This document shows, in pieces, positions 1 through 9,125 of a DNA stretch of 33,145 nt. This stretch comes from an uncultured Acidobacteriia bacterium. Lineage in GTDB: Bacteria > Acidobacteriota > Terriglobia > Bryobacterales > Bryobacteraceae. The notes under the pieces are model-generated. The model saw nothing but the letters and a program-made list of their open reading frames with translations. It was not told the origin of the DNA and ran no database searches. The stretch spans positions 1-33,145 of the forward strand of contig CAINNJ010000002.1 in NCBI GenBank assembly GCA_903851195.1, written 5' to 3'. A program made the position numbers and the translations under genes. The stretch's first letter is position 1; each line of letters begins with the position of its first letter.

Positions 1-695
1 GGTAGTGGCGTAACTACTACCGCCGTTTCGGCTCTTCCCAAAAAATCGGTAACAAAAATCTTTAACCTCTAACTCCATTCCCCTCAACAAAATCCCCGCC
101 ACCGCCCCCCATCCCGCCTCACCCAACCCCACATCCTGACCACGAAGAGACACACCCAAAAACCAAAACCATGGCCACCGAAACACAAATCGACGCCGAC
201 CGCGAAAACGTCAAGAAATCCACCGGCACAGGAGACGCAAGTCCCTGCTTATCCAGGCAAGAGCCCGTCGCCAGGAACGCCAGCGGTCAAGCCAAGGGCA
301 TCGCCTCCCAAAACTCGCGCCGGCACCACCACCTCGCCCAATCCTGCCCTTCCCGCCCCGCCCAAGCCGCCCGCCAGTCCAGCCCACGCGCCCTCGCACC
401 GCCCCAATCCCGCCACGAACCCAATTTCCCAAGCCCTAAACCCATGAAAGACAAAGCCCGGCGCCCAGCCAGAACCCCCAAAAAATTGGCTTTGCCCGGC
501 TTCGCAAAGGCTCCGCATTCGGTTCGCTTCCGCTTCGCACAGCCGCTGCACGGCTACCCAAAGGGGAGACGAAGGAAGCCGGAAGCAAACAGGCCCGCTG
601 GCCCCAAAATCCGCCCCGAACCCCGCCCAAACCACCCGATTCCGCCCCACCCAACCCCATTCCCACCCCCCGCCGCCCCGGCCCGCACTGATACC
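1..695. other. Long gene-free C-rich leader upstream of cysS
   Basis: No gene is supported here. The cysS frame stays open leftwards to 171, but the predicted peptide is Pro/Arg/Ala low-complexity sequence unlike any CysRS N-terminus, and the long reverse-strand frames are by-products of the base composition. The + strand is very C-rich and G/T-poor through most of 60-690. A short inverted repeat (GGTAGT 1-6 with ACTACC 16-21) lies at the window edge and may belong to something further left. An embedded stretch at about 486-595 has a different composition and can fold (listed separately). Confidence 0.6.
486..595. repeat. Embedded structured segment, possible small dispersed repeat
   Basis: This stretch breaks the C/A-rich character of its flanks and is rich in G and T. 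It holds a 5-bp hairpin (AGCCG 541-545, loop CTGCA, CGGCT 551-555) nested inside a 7-bp inverted repeat (GCTTCCG 526-532 with CGGAAGC 580-586). The symmetry and sharp composition change resemble a small palindromic repeat element. Whether it recurs in the genome cannot be judged from one window. Confidence 0.25.
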
Positions 696-2126
696 ATGAA
701 GCTTCCCTTCATGCCCCTGCGTTTCTATAACACGCTGACCCAACAGGTCCAGCCATTCGAGCCCCTCGACGGCCCCGGCCCCGGTACCACCGTCAGAATG
801 TACACCTGCGGACCCACCGTCTACGACTTTGCCCACATCGGCAACTTCCGCACCTTCGTCTTCTATGACCTGCTTCGGCGCTGGCTGCGCGCCGATGGCT
901 ACAAACTCGATCACGTCATGAACATCACCGACGTCGACGACAAAATCATCCGCAACGCCGTCGCCCAGGGCAAAAGCCTCGGCGAATACACCGACATCTA
1001 CACCAAAGCCTTCCTCGACGACTGCGCCACGCTCCGCCTCGAACGCCCCGAACGCATCGCCCGCGCCACCGAACACATTCCCCAAATGGCCGCCGCCATC
1101 CACAAACTGGAAGAGCACGGCTTCACCTACCGCAGCGACGGTTCCGTCTACTTCCGCATCGGCAAATTCCCCGAATATGGCAAGCTCTCCCACAACGACT
1201 TCAGCGGCATGGTCTCCGGCGCCCGCGTCGATGTCGACGAGTACGAAAAGTCCGACGCCCGCGACTTCGCCCTCTGGAAAGCTCCTAAGGAAGGCGAATT
1301 CGCCTGGGATACCGAAATCGGCCCCGGTCGCCCCGGTTGGCACATCGAATGTTCCGTCATGGCCATCCAGTATCTCGGCTCCACCCTCGATATCCACGCC
1401 GGCGGCATCGACCTCGTCTTCCCCCACCACGAAAACGAAATCGCCCAGTCCGAATGCCTCACCGGCAAGCCCTTCTCCCGCTTCTGGGTGCACTCCGAAT
1501 TCCTCCTCGTCGACGGCCAGAAGATGTCGAAATCCCTCGGCAACTTCTACACCCTCCGGGACCTCTTCGGCCGCGGCTTCACGCCCGAATCCGTCCGCTA
1601 CCTCCTCGCCTCCGTCCCCTACCGCAAGGGCCTGAACTTTACCTTCGACGGCCTCAAGTCCGCCCAGACCGCTATCGAGCGCCTTCGCAATTTTAAGTTC
1701 CGGCTGGACTCGGCGAAACTCCCCGAAGGCGTCAACGAAACTCTGATTACCCAGGCCACCGCCGCCGTCGCGGAATTCCGCTCCGCCATGGATGATGACC
1801 TCAACACGGCCGAAGCCCTCGGCGCCGTCTTCGAGTTCCTCCGCCACGCCAACACCGCTCTCGATGCCGGCGAGTTCCACACCGGCAACCTCGACTCCGC
1901 GCGCCGGCTCCTCGCGCTCTTCGACTCCGTTTTCGACGTCCTGAACCCCACCGCGCAGACCGGCGGCCTCTCCGAAGAGGAAGTCGAGCAACTCATCGCC
2001 GCTCGCGCCGCCGCCAAAAAATCCCGCGATTTCGCCCGCGCCGACCAGATCCGCAAAGAGCTCACCGAAAAAGGCATCGTCCTCGAAGACACGAAGGATG
2101 GCGTGCGCTGGAAACGAAAATCATGA
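696..2126 (+). CDS. cysS: Cysteinyl-tRNA synthetase
   Basis: This is the class Ia synthetase that charges tRNA-Cys with cysteine in the cytoplasm. The 476-residue product is close to the usual length of about 460-480. It carries the zinc-site Cys in MYTCGPTVYD (C38), the HIGN nucleotide-binding motif (47-50), the WHIEC and HHENEIAQSE segments that supply the other zinc ligands, and the KMSKSLGN loop. A C-terminal helical domain ends in RKELTEKGIVLEDTKDGVRW, typical of CysRS. I chose the ATG at 696; an in-frame ATG at 711 is equally possible, giving MPLRFYNT, the more usual beginning. Neither has a clear ribosome site. The frame is open upstream to 171, but that part is low-complexity and unlike the family. 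The stop overlaps the next start (ATGA). Confidence 0.96.
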   Translation: MKLPFMPLRFYNTLTQQVQPFEPLDGPGPGTTVRMYTCGPTVYDFAHIGNFRTFVFYDLLRRWLRADGYKLDHVMNITDVDDKIIRNAVAQGKSLGEYTDIYTKAFLDDCATLRLERPERIARATEHIPQMAAAIHKLEEHGFTYRSDGSVYFRIGKFPEYGKLSHNDFSGMVSGARVDVDEYEKSDARDFALWKAPKEGEFAWDTEIGPGRPGWHIECSVMAIQYLGSTLDIHAGGIDLVFPHHENEIAQSECLTGKPFSRFWVHSEFLLVDGQKMSKSLGNFYTLRDLFGRGFTPESVRYLLASVPYRKGLNFTFDGLKSAQTAIERLRNFKFRLDSAKLPEGVNETLITQATAAVAEFRSAMDDDLNTAEALGAVFEFLRHANTALDAGEFHTGNLDSARRLLALFDSVFDVLNPTAQTGGLSEEEVEQLIAARAAAKKSRDFARADQIRKELTEKGIVLEDTKDGVRWKRKS

Positions 2127-3325
2127 ATCTCCATACCCGGGCGGTCCACGCAGGCGACCGCAAACGAACAGGTGTGAGCAATGGGCAGAGCTGGATTCCC
2201 GTCACCACTCCCATCCACACCGCCACCAGCTTTATCTACACCGATCTCGACAACCTCGACCGCGTCTTTGCGAAGGATCTCGAAGGCCCCAGCTACGGCC
2301 GCTACGGGAACCCCACGAATGAAGCGCTCGAAGAACTCGTGTCCGCCCTCGAAGGCGGCGCCGGCTCCCTCGCCTGCAGTTCCGGTATGGCCGCGCTTCA
2401 CATGGCCATCAACACCGCCCTCGTGGACCGCCGCCGCGTCATCGTTGCCGCCAAACTCCTCTACGGCGCCACCCTCGGCATGCTCACCAGGATCTTCGAG
2501 CCCGCCGGCGTCGAAACCGTCTGGGTCGATTTCGACGATCCCGACGCCGTCGCCGCCGCCATCGCCGAACACCGCCCCGGCGCGCTCCTCATGGAGACCA
2601 TCGCCAACCCGCTGCTGCGCGTTCCCGCCCTCCACCGCATCGGAGCCATGGCAAAAGAAGCGGGCGTCCCGCTCATCGTGGACAACACCTTCGCCACGCC
2701 CCTGATCGTCCGCCCTCTGGAATACGGCGCGACTCACGTCGTGCACAGCCTGACCAAGTACCTGTCCGGCCACGGCGACGTTCTGGGCGGCATCGTCACC
2801 ACCGGCCCGGAACACCTCGCCACCCTCCGCGACGTGTCCCGCACCGTCGGTTTCACCCTCGGCCCGTTCGAAGCCTATCTGGCGATGCGAGGCGTCAAGA
2901 CCTTCCCGCTGCGCATGGAGCGGCAGTGTGCGAACGCCCGCGCCATCGCCGACTGGCTGGCCTCTCATCCCGCCGTGGACCGCGTCTATTACCCGGCGGA
3001 CCCGAACCATCCCGACGCCGCCAACATCGGTGCGCTTTTCGCCCCCGGCCTCTACGGCGGTATGGTGAGCTTTGAAGTCAAAGGCGCGGGCAGGGAAGAG
3101 ATCTTCCGCCTGATGAACTCACTTCGCGTGGTCGTTCCCGCCACGTCCCTGGGCGACGTGCACACCATGATGCTCTATCCCGCGATGGCCTCCCATCGCG
3201 AACTCGCGCCGAAACACCGCGCCCGACTGGGCATTCGGGATAATCTGGTGCGGCTCTCGGCGGGTATCGAGAGCCCGGAGGATATCTTCGCCGACCTCGG
3301 TCAGGCGCTGGAAAATCCGAAATAA
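2123..3325 (+). CDS. Cys/Met-metabolism PLP-dependent enzyme (cystathionine gamma-synthase/lyase type)
   Basis: This is a fold-type I pyridoxal-phosphate enzyme of the trans-sulfuration family (cystathionine gamma-synthase, cystathionine gamma-lyase, methionine gamma-lyase, O-acylhomoserine sulfhydrylase). The 400-residue length is normal. Visible landmarks are the YGRYGNPT cofactor-contact segment (58-65), the SSGMAA phosphate-binding turn (86-91), DNTFATP with the cofactor Asp (D187) and HSLTKYLSGHGDVLGG with the Schiff-base lysine K212. The C-terminal SLGDVHTMMLYPA and IRLSAGIE-like segments are also typical. Sequence alone does not tell synthase from lyase. The start overlaps the cysS stop by 4 bp, so the two are translationally coupled. 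This pairs cysteine use with sulfur amino-acid metabolism. Confidence 0.93.
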   Translation: MNLHTRAVHAGDRKRTGVSNGQSWIPVTTPIHTATSFIYTDLDNLDRVFAKDLEGPSYGRYGNPTNEALEELVSALEGGAGSLACSSGMAALHMAINTALVDRRRVIVAAKLLYGATLGMLTRIFEPAGVETVWVDFDDPDAVAAAIAEHRPGALLMETIANPLLRVPALHRIGAMAKEAGVPLIVDNTFATPLIVRPLEYGATHVVHSLTKYLSGHGDVLGGIVTTGPEHLATLRDVSRTVGFTLGPFEAYLAMRGVKTFPLRMERQCANARAIADWLASHPAVDRVYYPADPNHPDAANIGALFAPGLYGGMVSFEVKGAGREEIFRLMNSLRVVVPATSLGDVHTMMLYPAMASHRELAPKHRARLGIRDNLVRLSAGIESPEDIFADLGQALENPK

Positions 3326-3388
3326 GGTCTTTGTTTCAGTCCGTTTCGGTCGGATTTCAAAGCAGTAAACGTTTGGCGGCTACTGGAT

Positions 3389-3410
3389 TTTATCGTCGGT
3401 ATTCGATAAA
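3389..3410. promoter_or_regulatory. Inverted repeat upstream of the TonB receptor gene
   Basis: TTTATCG (3389-3395) and CGATAAA (3404-3410) form a perfect 7-bp inverted repeat around an 8-nt spacer, about 40 bp before the receptor start. It could be an operator or a 5'-UTR hairpin. No regulator is identified. Confidence 0.35.
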
Positions 3411-3448
3411 CTTTCCAAGAGCCTACGTAAAAACAGGGGGTAATAAGC

Positions 3449-6400
3449 ATGCTACGTCGCACTCGTGTGACGCTGCTCGGTCTTGCAGCGCTGCTCGTTT
3501 CCGCATTTTCAGGCTACGCTCAGTCGGATCTCGGATCCATTGAAGGCGTAGTTAAAGATCCGTCGTCGTCGACGGTTCCCAACGCAACGGTAAAAGTAAA
3601 GAATCAGAATGGTCTGGAACGTTCGACGAAAACGAACGAATCCGGTTTCTACGTTGTTACCAGCATTCCGCCGGGCATCTACAGCGTCACCGTGGAAGCG
3701 CCCGGTTTTAAGAAGTTCGAAAGCGTCAGCAACAAGCTCGATTCGTCCAGCAAACTCGGTGTCGATGCCACGCTGACCGTCGGCGCGGCTTCCGAAACCG
3801 TCGAAGTCACCGCGTCCGCCACGCAGTTGCAGACCGAAAGCGCCACCGTGCAGAAACTCGTCACGCGTGAGCAGATCGACTCGCTCGAACTGAACGGCCG
3901 CAACCCCGTCGGTCTGGCCTCGCTCGTTCCCGGCGCCCGCGGCGGCAACCTTTCCGGCCTCAGCTTCAATTTCAACCAGGGTCCGTCCAACTTCAACGGT
4001 TCGCGCAACCCGGAAAACCTCATCACCTATGACGGCGCTCCGGCCACCCGTACCCGCTCCAACGGCACCAGCCTCGGCGCGGCCGACGTGGATTCCACCC
4101 AGGAAGTGCAGATCCTGACCGCCGCCTACGCCGCCGAATTCGGCCGCACCTCCGGCGCGCAGATCCGCATCCTGACCCGGAGCGGCGGCAAGGACTTCCA
4201 TGGCGCGGCTTACGAATATGTCCGCAACGACATCTTCAACGCCAACACCTGGACCCGCAACCACACCCCCGGACAGGCGTTCACCACCCCGATCCGTTAT
4301 AACCAGTACGGTTACAACGTCGGTGGCCCCGCCTACTGGCCCGGCAAGATCAACAGCGACAAGAGCAAGTTCTTCTGGTATTGGGGTCAGGAATGGGTGA
4401 AGTACCGGTTCACCGACAGCGCCACCTGGACTGTGCCCACCAACCTGATGCGCAAAGGCGACTTCAGCGAACTGCTCACCACCGGTCCGCAGAACATTCT
4501 CGGCAAGATCGTCACCATCAAAGATCCCACCACCGGCAACGTCTTCCCGGGTAACGTCATCCCGACCGCCATGGTCAGCCGGAACGGTTCCGGCATCCTG
4601 AAGGCCTATCCGGTCCCGAACCTGCCCATCGGCAGCTTCATCGGAACCTCCAACTACTACATCACCGCCGGCCACCCGCAGGATCAGCGCAAGGACACTC
4701 TGTCCGTCGACATGAACCTGACGCAGAACCAGCGCCTGCAGTTCCGCCGCAACAACTACGCGTTCTTTGAATACCAGCCGCTCGACGGCACCCCGACCGA
4801 AACGCCGAAATTCTTTAACCGGCCGAACCAGACCAACTCCCTGGACCACGTCTGGACCATCAGCCCGACCCTGATCAACGAAGCGATCGCCACCGTCAGC
4901 CTGGATGACGTTTACATCCCGGTCGACACCGCGCACTTCTTCGACCGCACCACGGCCGGCATCAACTATCCGTACATCTTCCCGGACGGCAAACTGCTCC
5001 CGAACCGCATCCCGACCGCCAACATTACCGGCCTTTCCGGTCTGACGGGCAATCCGTATCCGTCCCACTCTACTGGCCCGATCTACACCCTCACGGACAG
5101 TCTGACCTGGGTAAAGGGCAGCCACACCTTCAAGTTCGGCTTCTACTTCGAACGGTCCGGCGAAAACGACAACGACGAAATCAACGTCAGCGCCTGCCCC
5201 ACCTGCACCAACAACCAGAACGGTCAGTTCTCCTTCACGGATACCCGTTCCGGCCAGCCGGGCTCGGGTAACGCCATCGCGAATACCGCTCTCGGTCTCT
5301 TCGACAGCTACTCCGAACTTGGTCAGCGCGCCTACACCATCTTCCGCGGCTCCTCCTACGAACCGTTCGTCCAGGACAACTGGAAGGTGAACTCGAAGCT
5401 GACCCTGAACTACGGTTTCCGTTACACCGTCATCGTTCCCTACAAAGCTCTCTGGGGCAACATGATCGTGTTCGATCCCACCCTGTACGATCCGTCCCAG
5501 GCCGTCAAAGTCGATCCCAAAACCGGCACCATCCTGCCCGGCTCCGGCGACCGTTACAACGGAATGGTGATTCCCGGCAGTGGCTGGCCTTCGTCGGCGA
5601 AGGGCCGTTTCCCGGAAGCCAACAATCCGGCCTACGACTACCTGTTCCGCGGCGGCAAGTATCCCAGCTACTACTCAAACATCCAGTGGAACCAGATTCA
5701 GCCCCGTGTCGGTATCGCGTATAACCTGAACGACAAGACGGTTATCCGCACCGGCGGCGGCCGCTTCTACACTCGCCTCGGCGTCAGCGACTCGGTCTTC
5801 CTCGGCGGCAACCCGCCCTTCCAGCCGACCGCCAACGTCTCCTTCGGCAACGCCGACAACCCGGGTGGCACCACCACCAACAGCCTCCCGCTGACCGTCA
5901 CCACCCAGAGCCGGGACTTCAAGAATCCGGAAGCCTGGAACTGGAACTTCACCGTGGAGCGCGAGTTCTACCTGAACTCCGTCCTCAGCGTGGCCTATGT
6001 CGGTCGCCGCGGTCTGCACCAGCAGCGCGAATCCAACATCAACCAGCCGACGCCCGCCACCATCGCCGCCAACCCCGGCGTGAACATCGATGCTCTCCGT
6101 CCCTACAAGGGCTACAACTCGATTCGCGAAACCGACAACGTTGCCTCTTCTCGCTACAACGCGCTCCAGATCTCCTGGAACCGCCGCCTCACGAAGGGTC
6201 TGTTGTTCGGTATGGCGTACACGTACTCCAAGAGCATGGATGACGGCTCCAACCAGCGCGACATCATCCCCGACACGTACTATGCCGGCAACCTCTGGGG
6301 TCCCTCGGAGTTCGACGTGCGCCACGTGTTCATTGCGAACTTCCTCTACGAACTGCCGTTCTTCAAAGGCAGCAGCAACATCCTCGGCAAAGCTCTGGGC

Positions 6401-6916
6401 GGCTGGCAGGTCAGCGGCATCATCCAGAAGCAGACCGGAACCCCCACCAGCGTTGGCAAGGGCACCGACTACGTCGGTGTTGGCCTTGACGGCAGCCTGG
6501 CTGGCGGCGTCGGTCAGTACTGGGTCTACAACGGCTCCGGCATCAACTACGCGAAGAACATCATCACCAACACCGGTAACCCCGGTGCGGACAGCAACTA
6601 CTGGTTCACCACCACCGATTCCAGTGGCAAACTCCTCTTCTCGCAGCCCACTGCCGGCACCTTCAACCACCAGCAGGGAATTCGCGATCTGATCTACAAC
6701 CCCGGTTTCAACAACGTCAACCTGGGCCTGTTCAAGAAGTTCGCGATCACCGAACGCACGGGACTCCAGTTCCGCGCCGAGGCGTTCGATGCCTTCAACC
6801 ACCCGAACTGGGGCGGTGTCAACACCGACCCGACCAACCTGAATACCTTCGGCAAAGTCACGGGTAAGAGCGGCGACGTTCGCAACCTGCAGCTTTCGCT
6901 CCGCCTCTACTTCTAA
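3449..6916 (+). CDS. Oar-like TonB-dependent receptor
   Basis: This is a large (1155 aa) outer-membrane beta-barrel receptor of the type abundant in Solibacter-like acidobacteria, usually thought to import large substrates using TonB energy. It has a signal peptide (1-25, ending SGYAQ). A carboxypeptidase-regulatory-like beta-sandwich follows at about 28-115 (IEGVVKDPSSSTVPNATV, then GFYVVTSIPPGIYSV). The plug lies at about 125-250 (LELNGRNPVGLASLVPG, then AYAAEFGRTSGAQI). The rest is barrel, ending in the aromatic LQLSLRLYF that is the outer-membrane assembly signal. The ATG at 3449 is preceded by AGGGGG (3435-3440) at 8 nt. No substrate gene is adjacent, so the ligand is unknown. The gene ends at a strong terminator. 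Confidence 0.93.
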   Translation: MLRRTRVTLLGLAALLVSAFSGYAQSDLGSIEGVVKDPSSSTVPNATVKVKNQNGLERSTKTNESGFYVVTSIPPGIYSVTVEAPGFKKFESVSNKLDSSSKLGVDATLTVGAASETVEVTASATQLQTESATVQKLVTREQIDSLELNGRNPVGLASLVPGARGGNLSGLSFNFNQGPSNFNGSRNPENLITYDGAPATRTRSNGTSLGAADVDSTQEVQILTAAYAAEFGRTSGAQIRILTRSGGKDFHGAAYEYVRNDIFNANTWTRNHTPGQAFTTPIRYNQYGYNVGGPAYWPGKINSDKSKFFWYWGQEWVKYRFTDSATWTVPTNLMRKGDFSELLTTGPQNILGKIVTIKDPTTGNVFPGNVIPTAMVSRNGSGILKAYPVPNLPIGSFIGTSNYYITAGHPQDQRKDTLSVDMNLTQNQRLQFRRNNYAFFEYQPLDGTPTETPKFFNRPNQTNSLDHVWTISPTLINEAIATVSLDDVYIPVDTAHFFDRTTAGINYPYIFPDGKLLPNRIPTANITGLSGLTGNPYPSHSTGPIYTLTDSLTWVKGSHTFKFGFYFERSGENDNDEINVSACPTCTNNQNGQFSFTDTRSGQPGSGNAIANTALGLFDSYSELGQRAYTIFRGSSYEPFVQDNWKVNSKLTLNYGFRYTVIVPYKALWGNMIVFDPTLYDPSQAVKVDPKTGTILPGSGDRYNGMVIPGSGWPSSAKGRFPEANNPAYDYLFRGGKYPSYYSNIQWNQIQPRVGIAYNLNDKTVIRTGGGRFYTRLGVSDSVFLGGNPPFQPTANVSFGNADNPGGTTTNSLPLTVTTQSRDFKNPEAWNWNFTVEREFYLNSVLSVAYVGRRGLHQQRESNINQPTPATIAANPGVNIDALRPYKGYNSIRETDNVASSRYNALQISWNRRLTKGLLFGMAYTYSKSMDDGSNQRDIIPDTYYAGNLWGPSEFDVRHVFIANFLYELPFFKGSSNILGKALGGWQVSGIIQKQTGTPTSVGKGTDYVGVGLDGSLAGGVGQYWVYNGSGINYAKNIITNTGNPGADSNYWFTTTDSSGKLLFSQPTAGTFNHQQGIRDLIYNPGFNNVNLGLFKKFAITERTGLQFRAEAFDAFNHPNWGGVNTDPTNLNTFGKVTGKSGDVRNLQLSLRLYF

Positions 6917-6945
6917 CTCGAACCTGAGTCAGCGGTAAACAAAAG

Positions 6946-6976
6946 GCCCCGCCCGGGAAACCGGGCGGGGCTTTTT
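6946..6976 (+). terminator. Intrinsic terminator of the TonB receptor gene
   Basis: An 11-bp GC-rich perfect stem (6946-6956 with 6961-6971) closes on a GAAA tetraloop (6957-6960) and is followed by TTTTT (6972-6976). It lies 30 bp after the receptor stop. An A-tract before the stem (6941-6944) gives weaker bidirectional potential for the converging PDZ gene. Confidence 0.93.
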
Positions 6977-7062
6977 GCATGGGGGTAAATCTGTTGGGGT
7001 AAGTCTGGAAAGACCTCTGCTCCCCGGATCTTTGACAATCGAAACTGGGTTATTTCCTTGGG

Positions 7063-7953
7063 TTACAGGACTTCCCTGTCCGGACCGGGCGTCCGGTCCT
7101 CCGCCAGTTCCACGTTCAGCGTGATCTCTTTGTGATTCCGCATCACCGTGAACGTGACGTTCTTATGCAGCGCCCGGATGATGCCGGAGATCTCCCGCGT
7201 GCTCGACACCGGCGTGCCGCTCACCTTGATCACCACGTCGCCGGCCTTCAGCCCGGCTTTCGAGGCTGCTGTCTTCTCGGACACCGTCCGGACCAGCACG
7301 CCTTCCTTCACGCCGAAAAACTCGGCCAGCTGCGGAGTCAGCGTCTCCCCTTCGAAGCCCACCCGCGGAGCCTGCCCGGTCATAAACGTCATGCCGTCGA
7401 ATTCCGGCATGGCGGGCATCGGGGGCATCGGCGGCATCGGGGCCGACCAGCCGTTCCCGAACACCATCATGGTGGGACGGGCTTCCAGCGTCGCGGAGAC
7501 CGTCTGCTTCGCCCCGTTGCGCCAGATGGTGAGCCCCACCTTCGACCCCGGCGAGGTCTCCGAGATCGTTCGCGCGAACTGCTCGCCGTCCTCGATCGCC
7601 TGGCCGTTGACCTCCGTGATGACGTCGTGCTCCTTCAGCCCAGCCTTCGCCGCCGGGCTGTTCTGCTCGATATGCGTCACTTCCACTCCGGAATCGTCCT
7701 TGAGCTTCAGAGACTTCGCGCGCTCCTGCGTCAGATCGCCGAGGCCGACTCCCAGCCAGCCCCGCTTGCTCGCGACCAGGTGGCCGCCGCTGCTGATCGA
7801 TCTGCCGCCCCGCAGCACCCGGGGAGCGGCCGGAGGAGCCGGAGCGGCGGGCGCCGCCGCGGGTGGCGGGGGCGGAGCGGGCGTTTGCGCGGAGCCGGGC
7901 AGGGCCACCGCCGCCGCAGCCAGACAGACAACCAAAGGCTTGTTCAAAAACAT
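7063..7953 (-). CDS. Secreted protein with two PDZ domains
   Basis: The 296-aa product has a signal peptide (1-22, ending PGSAQ) and then an Ala/Pro linker (24-44). PDZ domain 1 is at about 66-158 (GWLGVGLGDL, then NSPAAKAGLKEHDVITEVNG). A Met/Pro-rich linker follows (172-183), then PDZ domain 2 at about 197-284 (APRVGFEGE, then KAGLKAGDVVIKVSG). There is no trypsin-like or other protease domain, so this is not DegP itself. It is a stand-alone periplasmic PDZ protein, perhaps an adaptor binding exposed C-termini of damaged envelope proteins. It is the last gene of the sigma/anti-sigma run, 14 bp after its neighbour, which supports an envelope-stress role by context only. Confidence 0.85.
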   Translation of the reverse strand: MFLNKPLVVCLAAAAVALPGSAQTPAPPPPPAAAPAAPAPPAAPRVLRGGRSISSGGHLVASKRGWLGVGLGDLTQERAKSLKLKDDSGVEVTHIEQNSPAAKAGLKEHDVITEVNGQAIEDGEQFARTISETSPGSKVGLTIWRNGAKQTVSATLEARPTMMVFGNGWSAPMPPMPPMPAMPEFDGMTFMTGQAPRVGFEGETLTPQLAEFFGVKEGVLVRTVSEKTAASKAGLKAGDVVIKVSGTPVSSTREISGIIRALHKNVTFTVMRNHKEITLNVELAEDRTPGPDREVL

Positions 7954-7967
7954 ATCGGATTCTCCCG

Positions 7968-9110
7968 TTACTTTCGCTTGATTTCGATCCGTCCGCCCGA
8001 GCCGGTCAGGCGCAGCCGCGGACCTCCGCCATTGATCTCTTCCAGAGCCACCACGCGTCGCGCTTCACGCGGACCAAACGACGTCCGCTGGTTCCGGATT
8101 CGCAGGCCGGAGAAGTCGGAAACGATGGGCCGCCGGCTGGGCGAACCGCTTGTTTCCGCTTCAATCGTTACACCCATATCTGACGGGATCCACACGGTTA
8201 TGTCACCCCACCCGGTGGAAAGAACCGAATCCTCCAGGCTTCGTCCCGCGAGGATCTCGGCCACGATGCTGCCCCGCTCGGTGGCCGCCCGCAGCCTCCC
8301 GGAGACGTTGTTGAGCCGGATCATTCCGCTCGCGCTGCGGCACTGGACGGACTTCGCGTCGCCGATCTCGATGGGCCCGCCCGAACTGCTGGCCACCACC
8401 ATCCCCAGCGCGCGCAGAATCGAAATCGGCCCGCCCAGCGTATCCGCGAAGACCTTCGCTCCGGCCTGATCGATCTGGATGCCCCCCGCCGCCGTCAGCG
8501 CCGTGACCGCGCCGCCCACCTCACCCAGCCGGATGTCACCGCCGTTGGTCTCGAAGTACGCCGGCCCGCTGATCCGGATGGCCCGGATGGACCCGCCGCC
8601 CGAGAAGCAGCGCACCACGCCGCCGATGGAGCCCAGCGACGCCGCTCCCCCGTTCGAATGAATCTCCACATCTCCCGCGATCCGATCCAGCACGATCCGC
8701 CCGGCCGCGGCATCGGCTCGCAGCGCCCCGTCCAGATCGGCGGCATCGATCGTGCCGCCAACGCTCGACACCGTCAGCGAGCGCGTCGCCCGAGGGACCT
8801 CCACCTGCACCGCTCCGGACTGGTAGAAGGCCAGTATCCCGTTCCCGGCTCGCGCCCGGTAGAACTGAGCGGCCGAACGGACACTCTCCTCATCCGGTGC
8901 GATGACCTTCTGCGTGATGGTGTAGCGGATGCCGTTGCCCCGTTTGCCCCGGACCGTCACGTCGCCCACGACGGCGATCCGCGTGAGAGCCTGCGGGGGC
9001 AGGGAACCGGTGACGGTCACGAGCCACCCGGTGCCGTCCCGCCGGATGTCGAGTTGTTCGGAAGCGAGAGAGGACAGGGCAGTCAGGATCAGTAGAGCAA
9101 AGATCCTCAT
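7968..9110 (-). CDS. Secreted DUF4097-like beta-repeat protein
   Basis: The 380-aa product has a signal peptide (about 1-17, ending SSLAS). The body is a run of short Gly-rich beta-strand repeats such as VSSVGGTIDAADLDG, IHSNGGAASLGSIGG and FETNGGDIRLGEVGG. This is the pattern of the DUF4097 putative auto-transporter-adhesin/bactofilin-like beta-helix group. No catalytic motif or membrane anchor is seen. In many bacteria such proteins are encoded next to ECF sigma/anti-sigma pairs, as here: the gene starts 15 bp after the anti-sigma stop. Its function is unknown. A surface or periplasmic structural or sensing role is inference. Confidence 0.8.
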   Translation of the reverse strand: MRIFALLILTALSSLASEQLDIRRDGTGWLVTVTGSLPPQALTRIAVVGDVTVRGKRGNGIRYTITQKVIAPDEESVRSAAQFYRARAGNGILAFYQSGAVQVEVPRATRSLTVSSVGGTIDAADLDGALRADAAAGRIVLDRIAGDVEIHSNGGAASLGSIGGVVRCFSGGGSIRAIRISGPAYFETNGGDIRLGEVGGAVTALTAAGGIQIDQAGAKVFADTLGGPISILRALGMVVASSSGGPIEIGDAKSVQCRSASGMIRLNNVSGRLRAATERGSIVAEILAGRSLEDSVLSTGWGDITVWIPSDMGVTIEAETSGSPSRRPIVSDFSGLRIRNQRTSFGPREARRVVALEEINGGGPRLRLTGSGGRIEIKRK

Positions 9111-9125
9111 GGTCTGAATAGTGCG

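Noticed and set aside
171-695. N-terminal extension of CysRS to 651 residues
   Set aside because: The extra 175 residues are Pro/Arg/Ala low complexity; CysRS of normal length begins near 696 or 711.
249-1991. 580-codon - strand frame opposite cysS
   Set aside because: It is antisense to a clear cysteinyl-tRNA synthetase and has Gly/Val/Glu-rich sequence expected from reading biased high-GC codons backwards.
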